Shown in pieces: positions 1 through 6,656 of a stretch of 6,722 bases of DNA. The stretch covers positions 1 to 6,722 of the forward strand of contig URYI01000110.1 in NCBI GenBank assembly GCA_900552055.1. The letters run 5' to 3'. Position numbers and translations under genes: made by a program. Origin of the DNA: an uncultured Eubacteriales bacterium. GTDB lineage: Bacteria > Bacillota > Clostridia > Christensenellales > QALW01. Each line of letters begins with the position of its first letter. The first letter of the stretch is position 1. The notes below the pieces were generated by a model. It made no database searches. It was not told the origin of the DNA and saw only the letters and a program-made list of their open reading frames with translations.

Positions 1-26
1 CAGGACACGGAAACAGCCCTGTCCTG
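1..26. repeat. Short inverted repeat at the left window edge
   Basis: CAGGACA (1-7) is the exact reverse complement of TGTCCTG (20-26), with a 12-base loop. No T tract follows on the plus strand. The other side lies outside the window, so whether this is part of a terminator, leader or operator cannot be decided. Confidence 0.4.
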
Positions 27-46
27 ACCGTATATGCCCTTGTCAA

Positions 47-81
47 TTTAGGGTAATTATTTTTTATATAATAACCTTAAA
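47..81. repeat. AT-rich imperfect dyad in the left intergenic region
   Basis: Bases 47-60 and 68-81 form inverted 14-base arms around a seven-base centre. One position could pair as G-U in RNA and one is mismatched. The sequence is highly AT-rich, which suits a DNA-binding operator or a promoter-proximal element better than a stable RNA hairpin. It lies in the gene-free stretch beyond the operon terminator. Confidence 0.4.
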
Positions 82-168
82 TATATATTTGCAAGTCAAA
101 TTTAAAAATTAGCAGGTTTTTGCACAAATTTAATCCAAACAGCCGCAAAAGCACCGGTCAGAAAAAAT

Positions 169-197
169 ATTATAAATGCAAAAGCGAGCGCAGTTCA
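169..197 (-). promoter_or_regulatory. Possible leftward promoter beyond the operon terminator
   Basis: A perfect TATAAT (174-169, minus strand) lies 17 bases from a poor -35 match, TGAACT (197-192). A further candidate, TTGACT (99-94) with TATTAT (73-68), has an over-long spacer of 20 bases. Bases 1-211 otherwise hold no gene, and a leftward gene starting before position 1 would explain such elements. The case is weak because TATAAT is common in AT-rich DNA. Confidence 0.22.
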
Positions 198-211
198 GGT
201 CCTCACAATGC

Positions 212-242
212 AATTAAAAAGACGCGGATTTGACCCGCGTCT
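212..242 (-). terminator. Intrinsic (rho-independent) terminator of the mre operon
   Basis: On the minus strand an eight-base-pair GC-rich stem, AGACGCGG (242-235) with CCGCGTCT (227-220), encloses a seven-base loop and runs straight into a T tract (TTTTTAATT). The structure lies 110 nt downstream of the aldo/keto reductase stop. Read rightwards there is no T tract, so it appears to act in one direction only. Confidence 0.92.
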
Positions 243-351
243 CTATCGCTGTACTTAATAAAATCATCCTTCCGCCGCTTAATCAGTTAATAAACACGAT
301 ACCCATACAGCTTATTTAACCTGCCCGCAGCACGTATTCTGCACCTCTTTT
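243..351 (-). other. 3' untranslated region of the last operon gene
   Basis: The 109 bases between the aldo/keto reductase stop and the terminator contain no credible gene. A 17-codon frame starting at the ATG near 270 runs through the terminator stem and is not believable as a protein. Confidence 0.6.
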
Positions 352-1476
352 TTAATCTTCAGAAGGGTTAAAAAGCTTGTCAATTAAGGCAAGTTCCTTT
401 CTTATATGCAGCTTCTGCGGACATTTATGCTCGCACCGCCCGCAGCCAATGCAGTCTTTTATTGTGTTTCCATTCTTGGCATAATTAAGATACTGCGCCC
501 GCGCATATTCGCTCAAACCGTAAACATTATGATATGTATAAAGCTGAAAAATCCTCGGTATATCTATTCCTGCCGGACATGGCTGGCAATAAGCGCAGCC
601 TGTGCAGTAAAGTTCGTTGAATTTTCTAAGCTGCTTTTCGGCCTGGGCAATCTGCTCCCATTCTTCCTGCGCCGTTTGATGACAGAGCCTCACGATCTCT
701 ACATTTTTTTTAAGCATATCGATATTTTCCATTCCTGAAAGCGCGCAGCTTATATTGGGATTGCCCAAAACAAACCGGAACGCCAATTCATAGGTAGCTA
801 TAGCAGGCTTGCCCGTCAAACGGGTATAAAGGTCGGCCGGGGCTGCAAGGCGTCCGCCTCCCACAGGCCCCATTGCGGCCACCCCCAGCCCTTTTTCTCT
901 GGCGTAGGCTATCATCTCTTCGTTGCTTCTGTCTAAGAGATTATACTGCACAAGCATGCTCTCCATTATGCCGGCAGTCTCTATAATATACTTTATATAT
1001 TCGGGCTTATCGTGGAAAGAAAAGGATATGTGCTTTATCAGCCCCTGCTCTTTAGCTTCAAGCGCCGCGCCCAGCAAATCATATTTAAGTATTTTATTAT
1101 CAAATACCTCTTTGTTGATGCCCCAGAAATGGTAAAAATCTATATAAGGAGTATCCAGCCGGCTGAGGCTCCTTTCCAGCATGCGGAAATAATCATCACG
1201 GCAGGATATATCGTCCATTGAAATCTTTGTGGAAATATACACTTTATCCCTTACCGGCTTCAGCGCCCTGCCCACAGTTATTTCGCTGTTGGTATGGCAG
1301 TAGCCGGGCGCGGTGTCAAAATAATTGACTCCAAGCTTCACTGCCTCCTTTAAAAGAGGCACAGCCTTATCCTCATCTATGTACCAGGAACCGTTTTTCT
1401 CCATTTCGGGCAGTCTCATGCATCCAAAGCCCAGCGCCGAAACCTTTGTCCCCGCGGCATATTCCCTGTATTCCAT
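352..1476 (-). CDS. Aldo/keto reductase with C-terminal 4Fe-4S ferredoxin-like domain
   Basis: This 374-residue protein has an N-terminal aldo/keto reductase TIM barrel (about residues 1-275) and a C-terminal bis-iron-sulfur module (about 285-374). The classical AKR tetrad can be placed at Asp54 (NYFDTAP), Tyr59 (APGY), Lys84 (STK) and His116 (DFYHFW). The tail has two cysteine clusters: Cys291, 294, 297 and 300 (CxxCxxCxxCP) and Cys342, 345, 348 and 352 (CxxCxxCxxxCP), as in two-cluster ferredoxins. Family knowledge: such soluble AKR-ferredoxin fusions are common in anaerobes; the barrel normally uses NAD(P)H, and the clusters suggest electron exchange with ferredoxin or flavodoxin. The physiological substrate is unknown. 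The start is supported by GGAGGA at 1483-1488, six bases before the ATG. The gene begins 24 nt after the PBP2 stop with no terminator between, so it is probably the last gene of the mre operon, ending before the terminator at 212-242. It is full length, with no sign of damage. Confidence 0.93.
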   Translation of the reverse strand: MEYREYAAGTKVSALGFGCMRLPEMEKNGSWYIDEDKAVPLLKEAVKLGVNYFDTAPGYCHTNSEITVGRALKPVRDKVYISTKISMDDISCRDDYFRMLERSLSRLDTPYIDFYHFWGINKEVFDNKILKYDLLGAALEAKEQGLIKHISFSFHDKPEYIKYIIETAGIMESMLVQYNLLDRSNEEMIAYAREKGLGVAAMGPVGGGRLAAPADLYTRLTGKPAIATYELAFRFVLGNPNISCALSGMENIDMLKKNVEIVRLCHQTAQEEWEQIAQAEKQLRKFNELYCTGCAYCQPCPAGIDIPRIFQLYTYHNVYGLSEYARAQYLNYAKNGNTIKDCIGCGRCEHKCPQKLHIRKELALIDKLFNPSED

Positions 1477-1500
1477 AATAAATCCTCCGTTTTTCCTGAA

Positions 1501-3966
1501 TCAATATATGATGCTGTCCTGCTCAGGCACTTCATCCGTCTCCGTGTTATATTTCTGGTCCAAATAATGCTCTGCTATAACCCGGACAGTATAACCCGAA
1601 TAGCCGCCGGCATAACCGCTGGGTATAAATACTACAATGGCTATCTCCGGCTCATCATACGGCGCAAACGCAACAAACCATGAATTGTTCTCAAGATTTA
1701 TGTTGTTTACCTGCGCAGTACCCGTCTTGCCGCCCAGCTGGTCTTTATATATGCAGTCCTCGAACTGCCTTGTAGCGGTAGTAGCGTCTTCGCCCGAAAT
1801 AACGTCCCGCATGCCCTCCTTAAGGGCGTTCAGATATTCTTCATTTACATTAAGCTGGTTATATACAACCGGTTCAGTCTCGTAAACAGTCTTGCCCTGG
1901 CTGTCCACAACCTTCTGCACCACATGCGCGTCATAAACCGTACCGCCGTTTACAAGCGCCGAAATATACCGCGCTACGGCTATAGGCGTAACGGTGGTAA
2001 TACCCTGCCCTATGCCGGTAGCAATGGTACGGATGGGCGTCCAGACCAAATCACCCAAATAGTCGCGGATGGTATAGCTCACTTCCCAGTAAACAAGGGC
2101 ATATGACATATTCAATTCACCGTAGAGCAAATCGCGTATTGCGCCCAGCCTTTCCGAATAAGGGATGTTGGTAAACTGCATTATCCTGTCCATAGCGTCG
2201 TCTATCTGCTCGTCGGTCAGTTCCACACCCGAATTATCAGCGCATTCCAGCAGAGTGCGCCTGATGCTGTTATAATAAATCCTGGGCATATTTGTCGCCT
2301 GGTCGGTAACAGGTTTAGAGGAATCATACAGCACTTCCTGATTCCCCACCTGGCCCACAGCCTCGTTTGAAAGCTCTATGTTAGTTTTGCTCATAAGGCC
2401 GTAATTGCCGGCCCATTTGCGTATCCCTTCTATGCCCACCCTGTCGGCGACTTCATAGAAGAAATAATTGCAGGAGGCCTCAATGGCCTCGGCTACGTCT
2501 ATAGCGCCGTGCCGTCTCCCATAATCTCTCCAATACCAGCAGCTGGGCGCATCATTTTCGCCGTACTTTGTATATGCGCCTTCGCAGGTTATGGTTTCGT
2601 CCAGGCTTATAGCGCCCTCCATAAGTCCGGCAGTAGCCGTAACCATTTTAAAGATTGAGCCGGGCATACTGGTAGAGGATATCGCCTTATTGGTAAGAGG
2701 ACTGCGCGTATCATTTAAAAGCGCGTCAAAATCCTCCTGAGATATGCCTTGGGCAAACAGGTTGATATCATATGAGGGATAGCTGGCCATAGCCAATACC
2801 GCGCCGCTGTTTATATCCATTACTACCGCAGCGCCCTCGGACGCAAAATTAATCTTGCGCCCCATATCCTCCTCTATGGCCTGATAATATTCCAGCCTTT
2901 CGTTATAATCCTCCAGCTGCTGGGCGGCTATCATCTCTATGTTTTCCTTAAGCGCCTGTTCCGCAACCTTTTGAAGATTAATATCTATTGTTAAATATAC
3001 ATCGTCCCCCTGCTTAGGCGAGGTATAGGATATTTCCCGCAGTATGCGGCCTGAGCTGGCCACTTCTACCACTCTTTTGCCGCTGCGCGCCTCCCCGTTC
3101 CCGGTAAGGTACAATTCCATTATGCGTTCAACGCCGTAAACTCCAATAGTATCGTCGGCAGAATAGCCGTATTCATCTATGTAATTCTGATCTGACGCCG
3201 AAATGCGCCCCATATAGCCTATAACGTGAGCCGCCGTCTCGCCCTGCGGATAAAGGCGCCCCGTAGCCTCATTGATGGTAAAGCCGGGCAATTCATAGCT
3301 GTAGCTTTCCATTTCGGCTACAGTTTCTTCAGATACGTTCTTAGCCACCACTATTGAACGGGACACATAATAATTCTGCACGCTGTCCTGCCATATGGCC
3401 AGAACCTTAAAAGCATCTTGGTCAGACATATCCTCGGGAATATGATATTTCTCCCTCAGCGCAAAATACATTTCTTCGGGAGTTTCATTATTGTTAAAAT
3501 AAAAGTCCTGGCGCCAGCGGTTCTCTCTTGTTTCCGCAGTTGCCTCGCTGACATTTCCCCAGTCCATTACATATTCGCCGTTTTGATAATCAATAGCAAA
3601 GTCATTCTCTATTGAATGGCCGTTTTTTTCGATAATCTCTATAGCTTTAATAATGGAATTTGTATACATCTCACGCTGGGCCACGGTATTATAATCCCTG
3701 TAAAATTCTATTTTATATACCTTCTGGTCCACAGCCAGAGGTATGCCGTTGGAATCCAGAATTTTGCCTCTGGTTCCAGGCACGGTCAAAGTGCGCGTTT
3801 TGCGCGTAACTGCGCTGTCCGCATAGGAATTGCCGTTAAGAATCTGCATGTCAAACAGCGTAACTATAAGCACTATAAACGCCATAATAAACGCACCCAG
3901 GCATACCAGGCTGCGCTTATCCATTTTTTTCTTTTTCCTGTTGTCGTAATTCCAAATAATTTTCAT
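1501..3966 (-). CDS. mrdA: Penicillin-binding protein 2 (class B, elongasome D,D-transpeptidase)
   Basis: This 821-residue membrane-anchored transpeptidase crosslinks peptidoglycan during sidewall elongation, normally with the glycosyltransferase RodA and MreBCD. A basic cytoplasmic start (residues 1-19) is followed by one membrane helix (about 20-42). A pedestal/dimerisation region (about 55-320) begins with the PGTRGKILD motif typical of class B PBPs. The transpeptidase domain (about 375-805) holds all three active-site motifs: SIFK with nucleophile Ser437 and Lys440, SCN at 498-500, and KTGT at 747-750. The protein is long (E. coli PBP2 is about 630 residues). Extra length lies in the pedestal (about 95-215) and in a stretch between SCN and the GIGQG motif (about 540-645). 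Cys461, Cys476, His486 and Cys499 form a likely zinc site. It starts 12 nt after the mreD stop. A second in-frame Met (residue 15) is a possible alternative start. The neighbours make PBP2 more likely than a division or sporulation (SpoVD-type) PBP. Confidence 0.96.
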   Translation of the reverse strand: MKIIWNYDNRKKKKMDKRSLVCLGAFIMAFIVLIVTLFDMQILNGNSYADSAVTRKTRTLTVPGTRGKILDSNGIPLAVDQKVYKIEFYRDYNTVAQREMYTNSIIKAIEIIEKNGHSIENDFAIDYQNGEYVMDWGNVSEATAETRENRWRQDFYFNNNETPEEMYFALREKYHIPEDMSDQDAFKVLAIWQDSVQNYYVSRSIVVAKNVSEETVAEMESYSYELPGFTINEATGRLYPQGETAAHVIGYMGRISASDQNYIDEYGYSADDTIGVYGVERIMELYLTGNGEARSGKRVVEVASSGRILREISYTSPKQGDDVYLTIDINLQKVAEQALKENIEMIAAQQLEDYNERLEYYQAIEEDMGRKINFASEGAAVVMDINSGAVLAMASYPSYDINLFAQGISQEDFDALLNDTRSPLTNKAISSTSMPGSIFKMVTATAGLMEGAISLDETITCEGAYTKYGENDAPSCWYWRDYGRRHGAIDVAEAIEASCNYFFYEVADRVGIEGIRKWAGNYGLMSKTNIELSNEAVGQVGNQEVLYDSSKPVTDQATNMPRIYYNSIRRTLLECADNSGVELTDEQIDDAMDRIMQFTNIPYSERLGAIRDLLYGELNMSYALVYWEVSYTIRDYLGDLVWTPIRTIATGIGQGITTVTPIAVARYISALVNGGTVYDAHVVQKVVDSQGKTVYETEPVVYNQLNVNEEYLNALKEGMRDVISGEDATTATRQFEDCIYKDQLGGKTGTAQVNNINLENNSWFVAFAPYDEPEIAIVVFIPSGYAGGYSGYTVRVIAEHYLDQKYNTETDEVPEQDSIIY

Positions 3967-3972
3967 TAGAAG

Positions 3973-3977
3973 TCTCC
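3973..3977 (-). promoter_or_regulatory. Ribosome binding site deciding the PBP2 start
   Basis: GGAGA lies six bases upstream of the ATG at 3966-3964 and directly follows the mreD stop codon. It favours this start over the in-frame ATG 14 codons later (3924-3922), whose only candidate site (AGGA, about 11 bases upstream) is less well spaced. The longer form adds a strongly basic cytoplasmic tail before the membrane helix. Confidence 0.75.
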
Positions 3978-3978
3978 G

Positions 3979-4515
3979 TTATTTGAAAAATGAATTGCTT
4001 ATTATTACCCCATCCTCTTTTTCCTCGCGCATGAACCTAAGCTTGCAAATAAGATAATAAAGATAATAAAAAGGTATGGAAGCCAACGCGCTGTATAACA
4101 TAGCGGGAATGTTGGCAAAAAATATTAACAGCGACAGACTTGTTTCAATTTTCACAATATACAGAGCAAACATCAATATGAAGTACTTTGCAGCGCTGCT
4201 TACCAGCGTATAAGCGGCAGTATTGACAAAGCCCGCCCCCTTAATCTGCACATATCGATGCAGCGCGCAGATAAGCGCGGCAATAAAATATACTGCCGTA
4301 TTTATAAACGTGCCCCCCGCAGTAGTCAGGTCTATAACCGCCCCCGCGGCCACACCTGTTAAAAGCAGCGCAGCCAGGCTTTCCCTTGCGCCCAGCACAG
4401 CCAAAAGTATAAGTACGAAATCGGGCGCATAGCCGGCTATGGATATAACCGGAGAAAGATAAACCTGCAGTATAACCATTATAACCGAAAACAGAGTAAT
4501 AATAAATCTTTTCAT
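3979..4515 (-). CDS. mreD: Rod shape-determining membrane protein MreD
   Basis: This 178-residue, very hydrophobic protein has five to six predicted membrane segments, roughly at residues 4-22, 30-50, 52-64, 68-86, 100-121 and 126-158. The tail (159-178) is charged and cytoplasmic. The PDFVLIL stretch after the first helix and the following GVAAGAVIDL segment match the conserved N-terminal half of MreD, and the length is normal for Firmicutes. MreD is thought to work with MreC, coupling cytoplasmic MreB to PBP2-RodA at the membrane. Its ATG overlaps the mreC stop in an ATGA tetranucleotide, and GGAGA lies about five bases upstream inside the mreC 3' end, so translation is probably coupled. 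Sequence conservation in this family is low, so the assignment rests on motif, topology and gene order together. Confidence 0.93.
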   Translation of the reverse strand: MKRFIITLFSVIMVILQVYLSPVISIAGYAPDFVLILLAVLGARESLAALLLTGVAAGAVIDLTTAGGTFINTAVYFIAALICALHRYVQIKGAGFVNTAAYTLVSSAAKYFILMFALYIVKIETSLSLLIFFANIPAMLYSALASIPFYYLYYLICKLRFMREEKEDGVIISNSFFK

Positions 4516-5369
4516 TCTTCTCCGGTACTATCCAGAGTACGCGCCTCCTGGATTATAAGTACATGCTCTAAATGGTCAAAATCCACAGCGGGAACTATCT
4601 GGGCCGTAGTATCCAGCTGCGTATCTCCCGCCGTAACTTCCATAACCTCCCCTATTACTATTCCTTTTGGGAAAACCCCTCCCATGCCCGAAGTAACAAC
4701 CTTATCCCCCGGAACGGTCTTAACCTCCATAGGCATATTGGACATTTCACAAACCGACTGCACCTGTCCGGTCTGTGCAATTCCTTTAACTATACCGGTA
4801 TCCCGGCTGCTTTCCACTATTCCGGGCACTGAACTCCGGCTGTCTATTATAGAGAGCATAACGCAGTATGTATCTGTTACCTCTATTATTCTCCCAGCCA
4901 GGCCCCCTATGGCTACCACCACCATATCTTTCTCTATACCGTCTCTTGCCCCTTTGTTTAAAGTGTAAGTAGAGGAATAGGAGTCTACATTTTTAAGGAT
5001 TACATCGGCATAAACAAACTGCGTATCAGGATAATTGCTCTGCTCCCCCAAAAGCTCGCGCAGCCGTTCGTTTTCCAATAGCGCATCCTTAAGCTGCTGC
5101 TCGTAAAGCTGCTTTTGCTCGGCCTCGGCAATAAGCTCCTGCTGCTCCTGTTTCATGCGGACATTATCCGCAAAGCCCGTAAAGAAATCCCCAATGCCCT
5201 TAAAGGCCGCGCTCAGCCCGCTTTGCACGGGAATTACGATATAGCCTGAAATTTGGCGCAAGAAACCTATGCCGCTGTTAAACATCAGCAGCAAAAGGAT
5301 TATAAATACCGCTACCGAAGCGACAACTGTTTTTATTATTTTATTTCTTTTTTTGTTCTTACCTTTCAT
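4512..5369 (-). CDS. mreC: Rod shape-determining protein MreC
   Basis: This 285-residue bitopic protein belongs to the elongasome and would act on the outer face of the membrane, where MreC binds and activates PBP2. A lysine-rich cytoplasmic N-terminus (1-12) leads into one membrane helix (about 13-30). A likely dimerising coiled coil follows (about 70-110, rich in Glu, Gln, Lys and Leu). The paired beta-domain of MreC (about 117-275) contains the family-typical GLAGRI (156-161) and GGVFPKGIVIG (230-240) stretches. Length is typical. The ribosome binding site is unusually weak for this operon: TAGG at 5378-5375, five bases before the ATG. A ten-codon reading frame in the mreB-mreC gap (5391-5359) terminates inside the mreC start region and might assist initiation. 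Spacing to mreB is 27 nt; it overlaps mreD by 4 nt. Confidence 0.96.
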   Translation of the reverse strand: MKGKNKKRNKIIKTVVASVAVFIILLLLMFNSGIGFLRQISGYIVIPVQSGLSAAFKGIGDFFTGFADNVRMKQEQQELIAEAEQKQLYEQQLKDALLENERLRELLGEQSNYPDTQFVYADVILKNVDSYSSTYTLNKGARDGIEKDMVVVAIGGLAGRIIEVTDTYCVMLSIIDSRSSVPGIVESSRDTGIVKGIAQTGQVQSVCEMSNMPMEVKTVPGDKVVTSGMGGVFPKGIVIGEVMEVTAGDTQLDTTAQIVPAVDFDHLEHVLIIQEARTLDSTGEE

Positions 5370-5396
5370 TTATGCCTACGCTTTCCGGCATGTACC

Positions 5397-6425
5397 TCAA
5401 TAATAATCGCCCTTCCGGCTGCTTCTCTGCAAAGTATCGATATTTTCCAGAGCCTTGCCGGCGCCCAGCACCACGCAGTCCAATGGATCGTCCGCCACAT
5501 ATACAGGCATGCCCGTTTCATATTTTACCAGCATATCCAGGCCCTTAAGCAGCGCGCCTCCGCCTGCCAGCACAATGCCCCGCTCCATAATATCAGCAGC
5601 CAGTTCGGGAGGAGTATCCTCAAGGGTATTCTTAATCCCGTCAACTATCGCTACCAAAGATTCGCGCAAAGCTTCGCGCACATGAGTAGAGGTTATAGTC
5701 AGAGTTTTGGGCAATCCCGAAATAAGGTCCCGGCCTCTGATATCCATGGTTTTCTCCTCTCCCGAAGGATAAGCCGAACCTATATTCATCTTTATTTCTT
5801 CAGCTGTGCGTTCCCCTATAGCCAGATTGAACTCCCGCTTTACATAATTTACAATCGCTTCGTCCAGTTTATTGCCGGCCATGCGCAGGGAACGGGAGAC
5901 CACTATACCTCCCATTGAAATGACTGCCATTTCGCTTGAGCCGCCCCCTATGTCCACTATCATACTGCCCGAAGGCTCGTTCACAGGCAGCCCGGCGCCC
6001 AGAGCGCTGGCCATCGGCTCAGGAAGTATTTCCACAAAGCGCGCGCCCGCTTCCCGCGTCGCATCTTCAACCGCCCTGCGCTCTACTTCAGTAACCCCGC
6101 AGGGAACGCAGATTATAACGCGGGTCTTGGTAAGGGAAAATCCTCTCGGCAGTGCGCGGCGTATAATATCAGAGAGCATCTGCTCTGTTATTTCATAGTC
6201 GGCGATAACCCCGTCTCTAAGGGGCTTAACCGCCACTATGTCGCCCGGCGTGCGTCCTATCATGTTTTTGGCAGTCTCCCCGACAGCCAGCACCTCCTTG
6301 CGGTTGCCCCTTATGCGGACAGCCACAACGCTAGGCTCCCTTATTATTATTCCTCGGCCCTTCATATACACAAGAGTATTGGCAGTCCCCAAATCAATTC
6401 CAAGGTCTCTGTTAAAAAAACTCAT
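5397..6425 (-). CDS. mreB: Cell shape-determining actin homologue MreB
   Basis: This 342-residue cytoplasmic ATPase of the actin/Hsp70 fold polymerises into membrane-bound filaments that guide sidewall synthesis. The nucleotide-binding motifs are in order: phosphate-1 DLGTANTLVY (11-20), the CVPCGVTEVERRAV region with probable catalytic Glu115, phosphate-2 VDIGGGSSE (158-165), and the adenosine motif VLAGGGALLKG (285-295). Length and motif order match MreB/Mbl proteins. The adjacent mreC and mreD favour MreB over the paralogue Mbl. Two small departures from the common consensus are seen: SS instead of the usual TT after DIGGG, and Cys in CVPCGVT where Ser is usual. The start follows GGAGGT at 6430-6435 with four bases between. 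It is the first gene of the operon, about 125 nt downstream of a strong sigma-A promoter. Confidence 0.97.
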   Translation of the reverse strand: MSFFNRDLGIDLGTANTLVYMKGRGIIIREPSVVAVRIRGNRKEVLAVGETAKNMIGRTPGDIVAVKPLRDGVIADYEITEQMLSDIIRRALPRGFSLTKTRVIICVPCGVTEVERRAVEDATREAGARFVEILPEPMASALGAGLPVNEPSGSMIVDIGGGSSEMAVISMGGIVVSRSLRMAGNKLDEAIVNYVKREFNLAIGERTAEEIKMNIGSAYPSGEEKTMDIRGRDLISGLPKTLTITSTHVREALRESLVAIVDGIKNTLEDTPPELAADIMERGIVLAGGGALLKGLDMLVKYETGMPVYVADDPLDCVVLGAGKALENIDTLQRSSRKGDYY

Positions 6426-6429
6426 ATAT

Positions 6430-6435
6430 ACCTCC
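6430..6435 (-). promoter_or_regulatory. Strong ribosome binding site of mreB
   Basis: GGAGGT lies four bases upstream of the mreB ATG. It is a near-perfect Shine-Dalgarno sequence and the strongest in the operon, fitting the need for many more MreB molecules than MreC, MreD or PBP2. Confidence 0.9.
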
Positions 6436-6555
6436 GCGCAAAATATATTTATCTGTGTAATATATATTCCGCAATAACGGCCATAATATCCGCAGGACTA
6501 ATATATTACCAGAAGAAGTTCAATAAAAAGCAAGGCATAAAACTACCCGAATTTT

Positions 6556-6584
6556 ATTATAGCATATATTGTCTATTCTCTCAA
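6556..6584 (-). promoter_or_regulatory. Sigma-A type promoter of the mre operon
   Basis: Read on the minus strand, TTGAGA (6584-6579) is followed by a 17-base spacer and a perfect TATAAT (6561-6556). A TG lies one base before the -10, giving an extended -10 element. Transcription should start near 6549, leaving an AT-rich untranslated leader of about 120 nt before mreB. No other promoter of this quality was seen in the window, so it probably drives all five genes down to the terminator at 212-242. Confidence 0.88.
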
Positions 6585-6590
6585 GGCAAG

Positions 6591-6599
6591 TTATCCACA
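6591..6599 (+). promoter_or_regulatory. Perfect consensus DnaA box upstream of the mreB promoter
   Basis: TTATCCACA matches the strongest DnaA-binding nonamer exactly. It ends six bases upstream of the mreB -35 hexamer. It is the only such perfect match noticed in the window, so it is not an origin. DnaA also acts as a transcription factor, and this position would suit activation or modulation of the mre promoter, but a chance match is possible (roughly one in twenty for a window this size). Confidence 0.5.
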
Positions 6600-6656
6600 A
6601 TTTAAACAGGACTTGTAGCGTTACAATAGATGTGATACCAAAAGGTATAGAAAAAA

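Noticed and set aside
41..46. Perfect minus-strand TTGACA hexamer as a -35 element
   Set aside because: No -10-like hexamer lies 16-18 bases downstream on the minus strand, so it is not a complete promoter within view.
240..272. 17-codon minus-strand frame starting just after a GGAAGG sequence
   Set aside because: The ribosome binding site touches the ATG and the frame runs through the terminator hairpin, so it is not a credible peptide.
406..738. 110-codon plus-strand frame opposite the reductase iron-sulfur domain
   Set aside because: Its length is explained by the codon pattern of the opposite-strand gene, and the frame has no recognisable family.
3616..3969. 117-codon plus-strand frame opposite the PBP2 N-terminus
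   Set aside because: It is fully antisense to the conserved PBP2 start region, with no supporting motif, and is a shadow of the real gene.
5253..5918. 221-codon open frame on the plus strand opposite mreB and mreC
   Set aside because: It lies antisense across two clearly real genes, shows no recognisable domain and has low-complexity, shadow-like composition.
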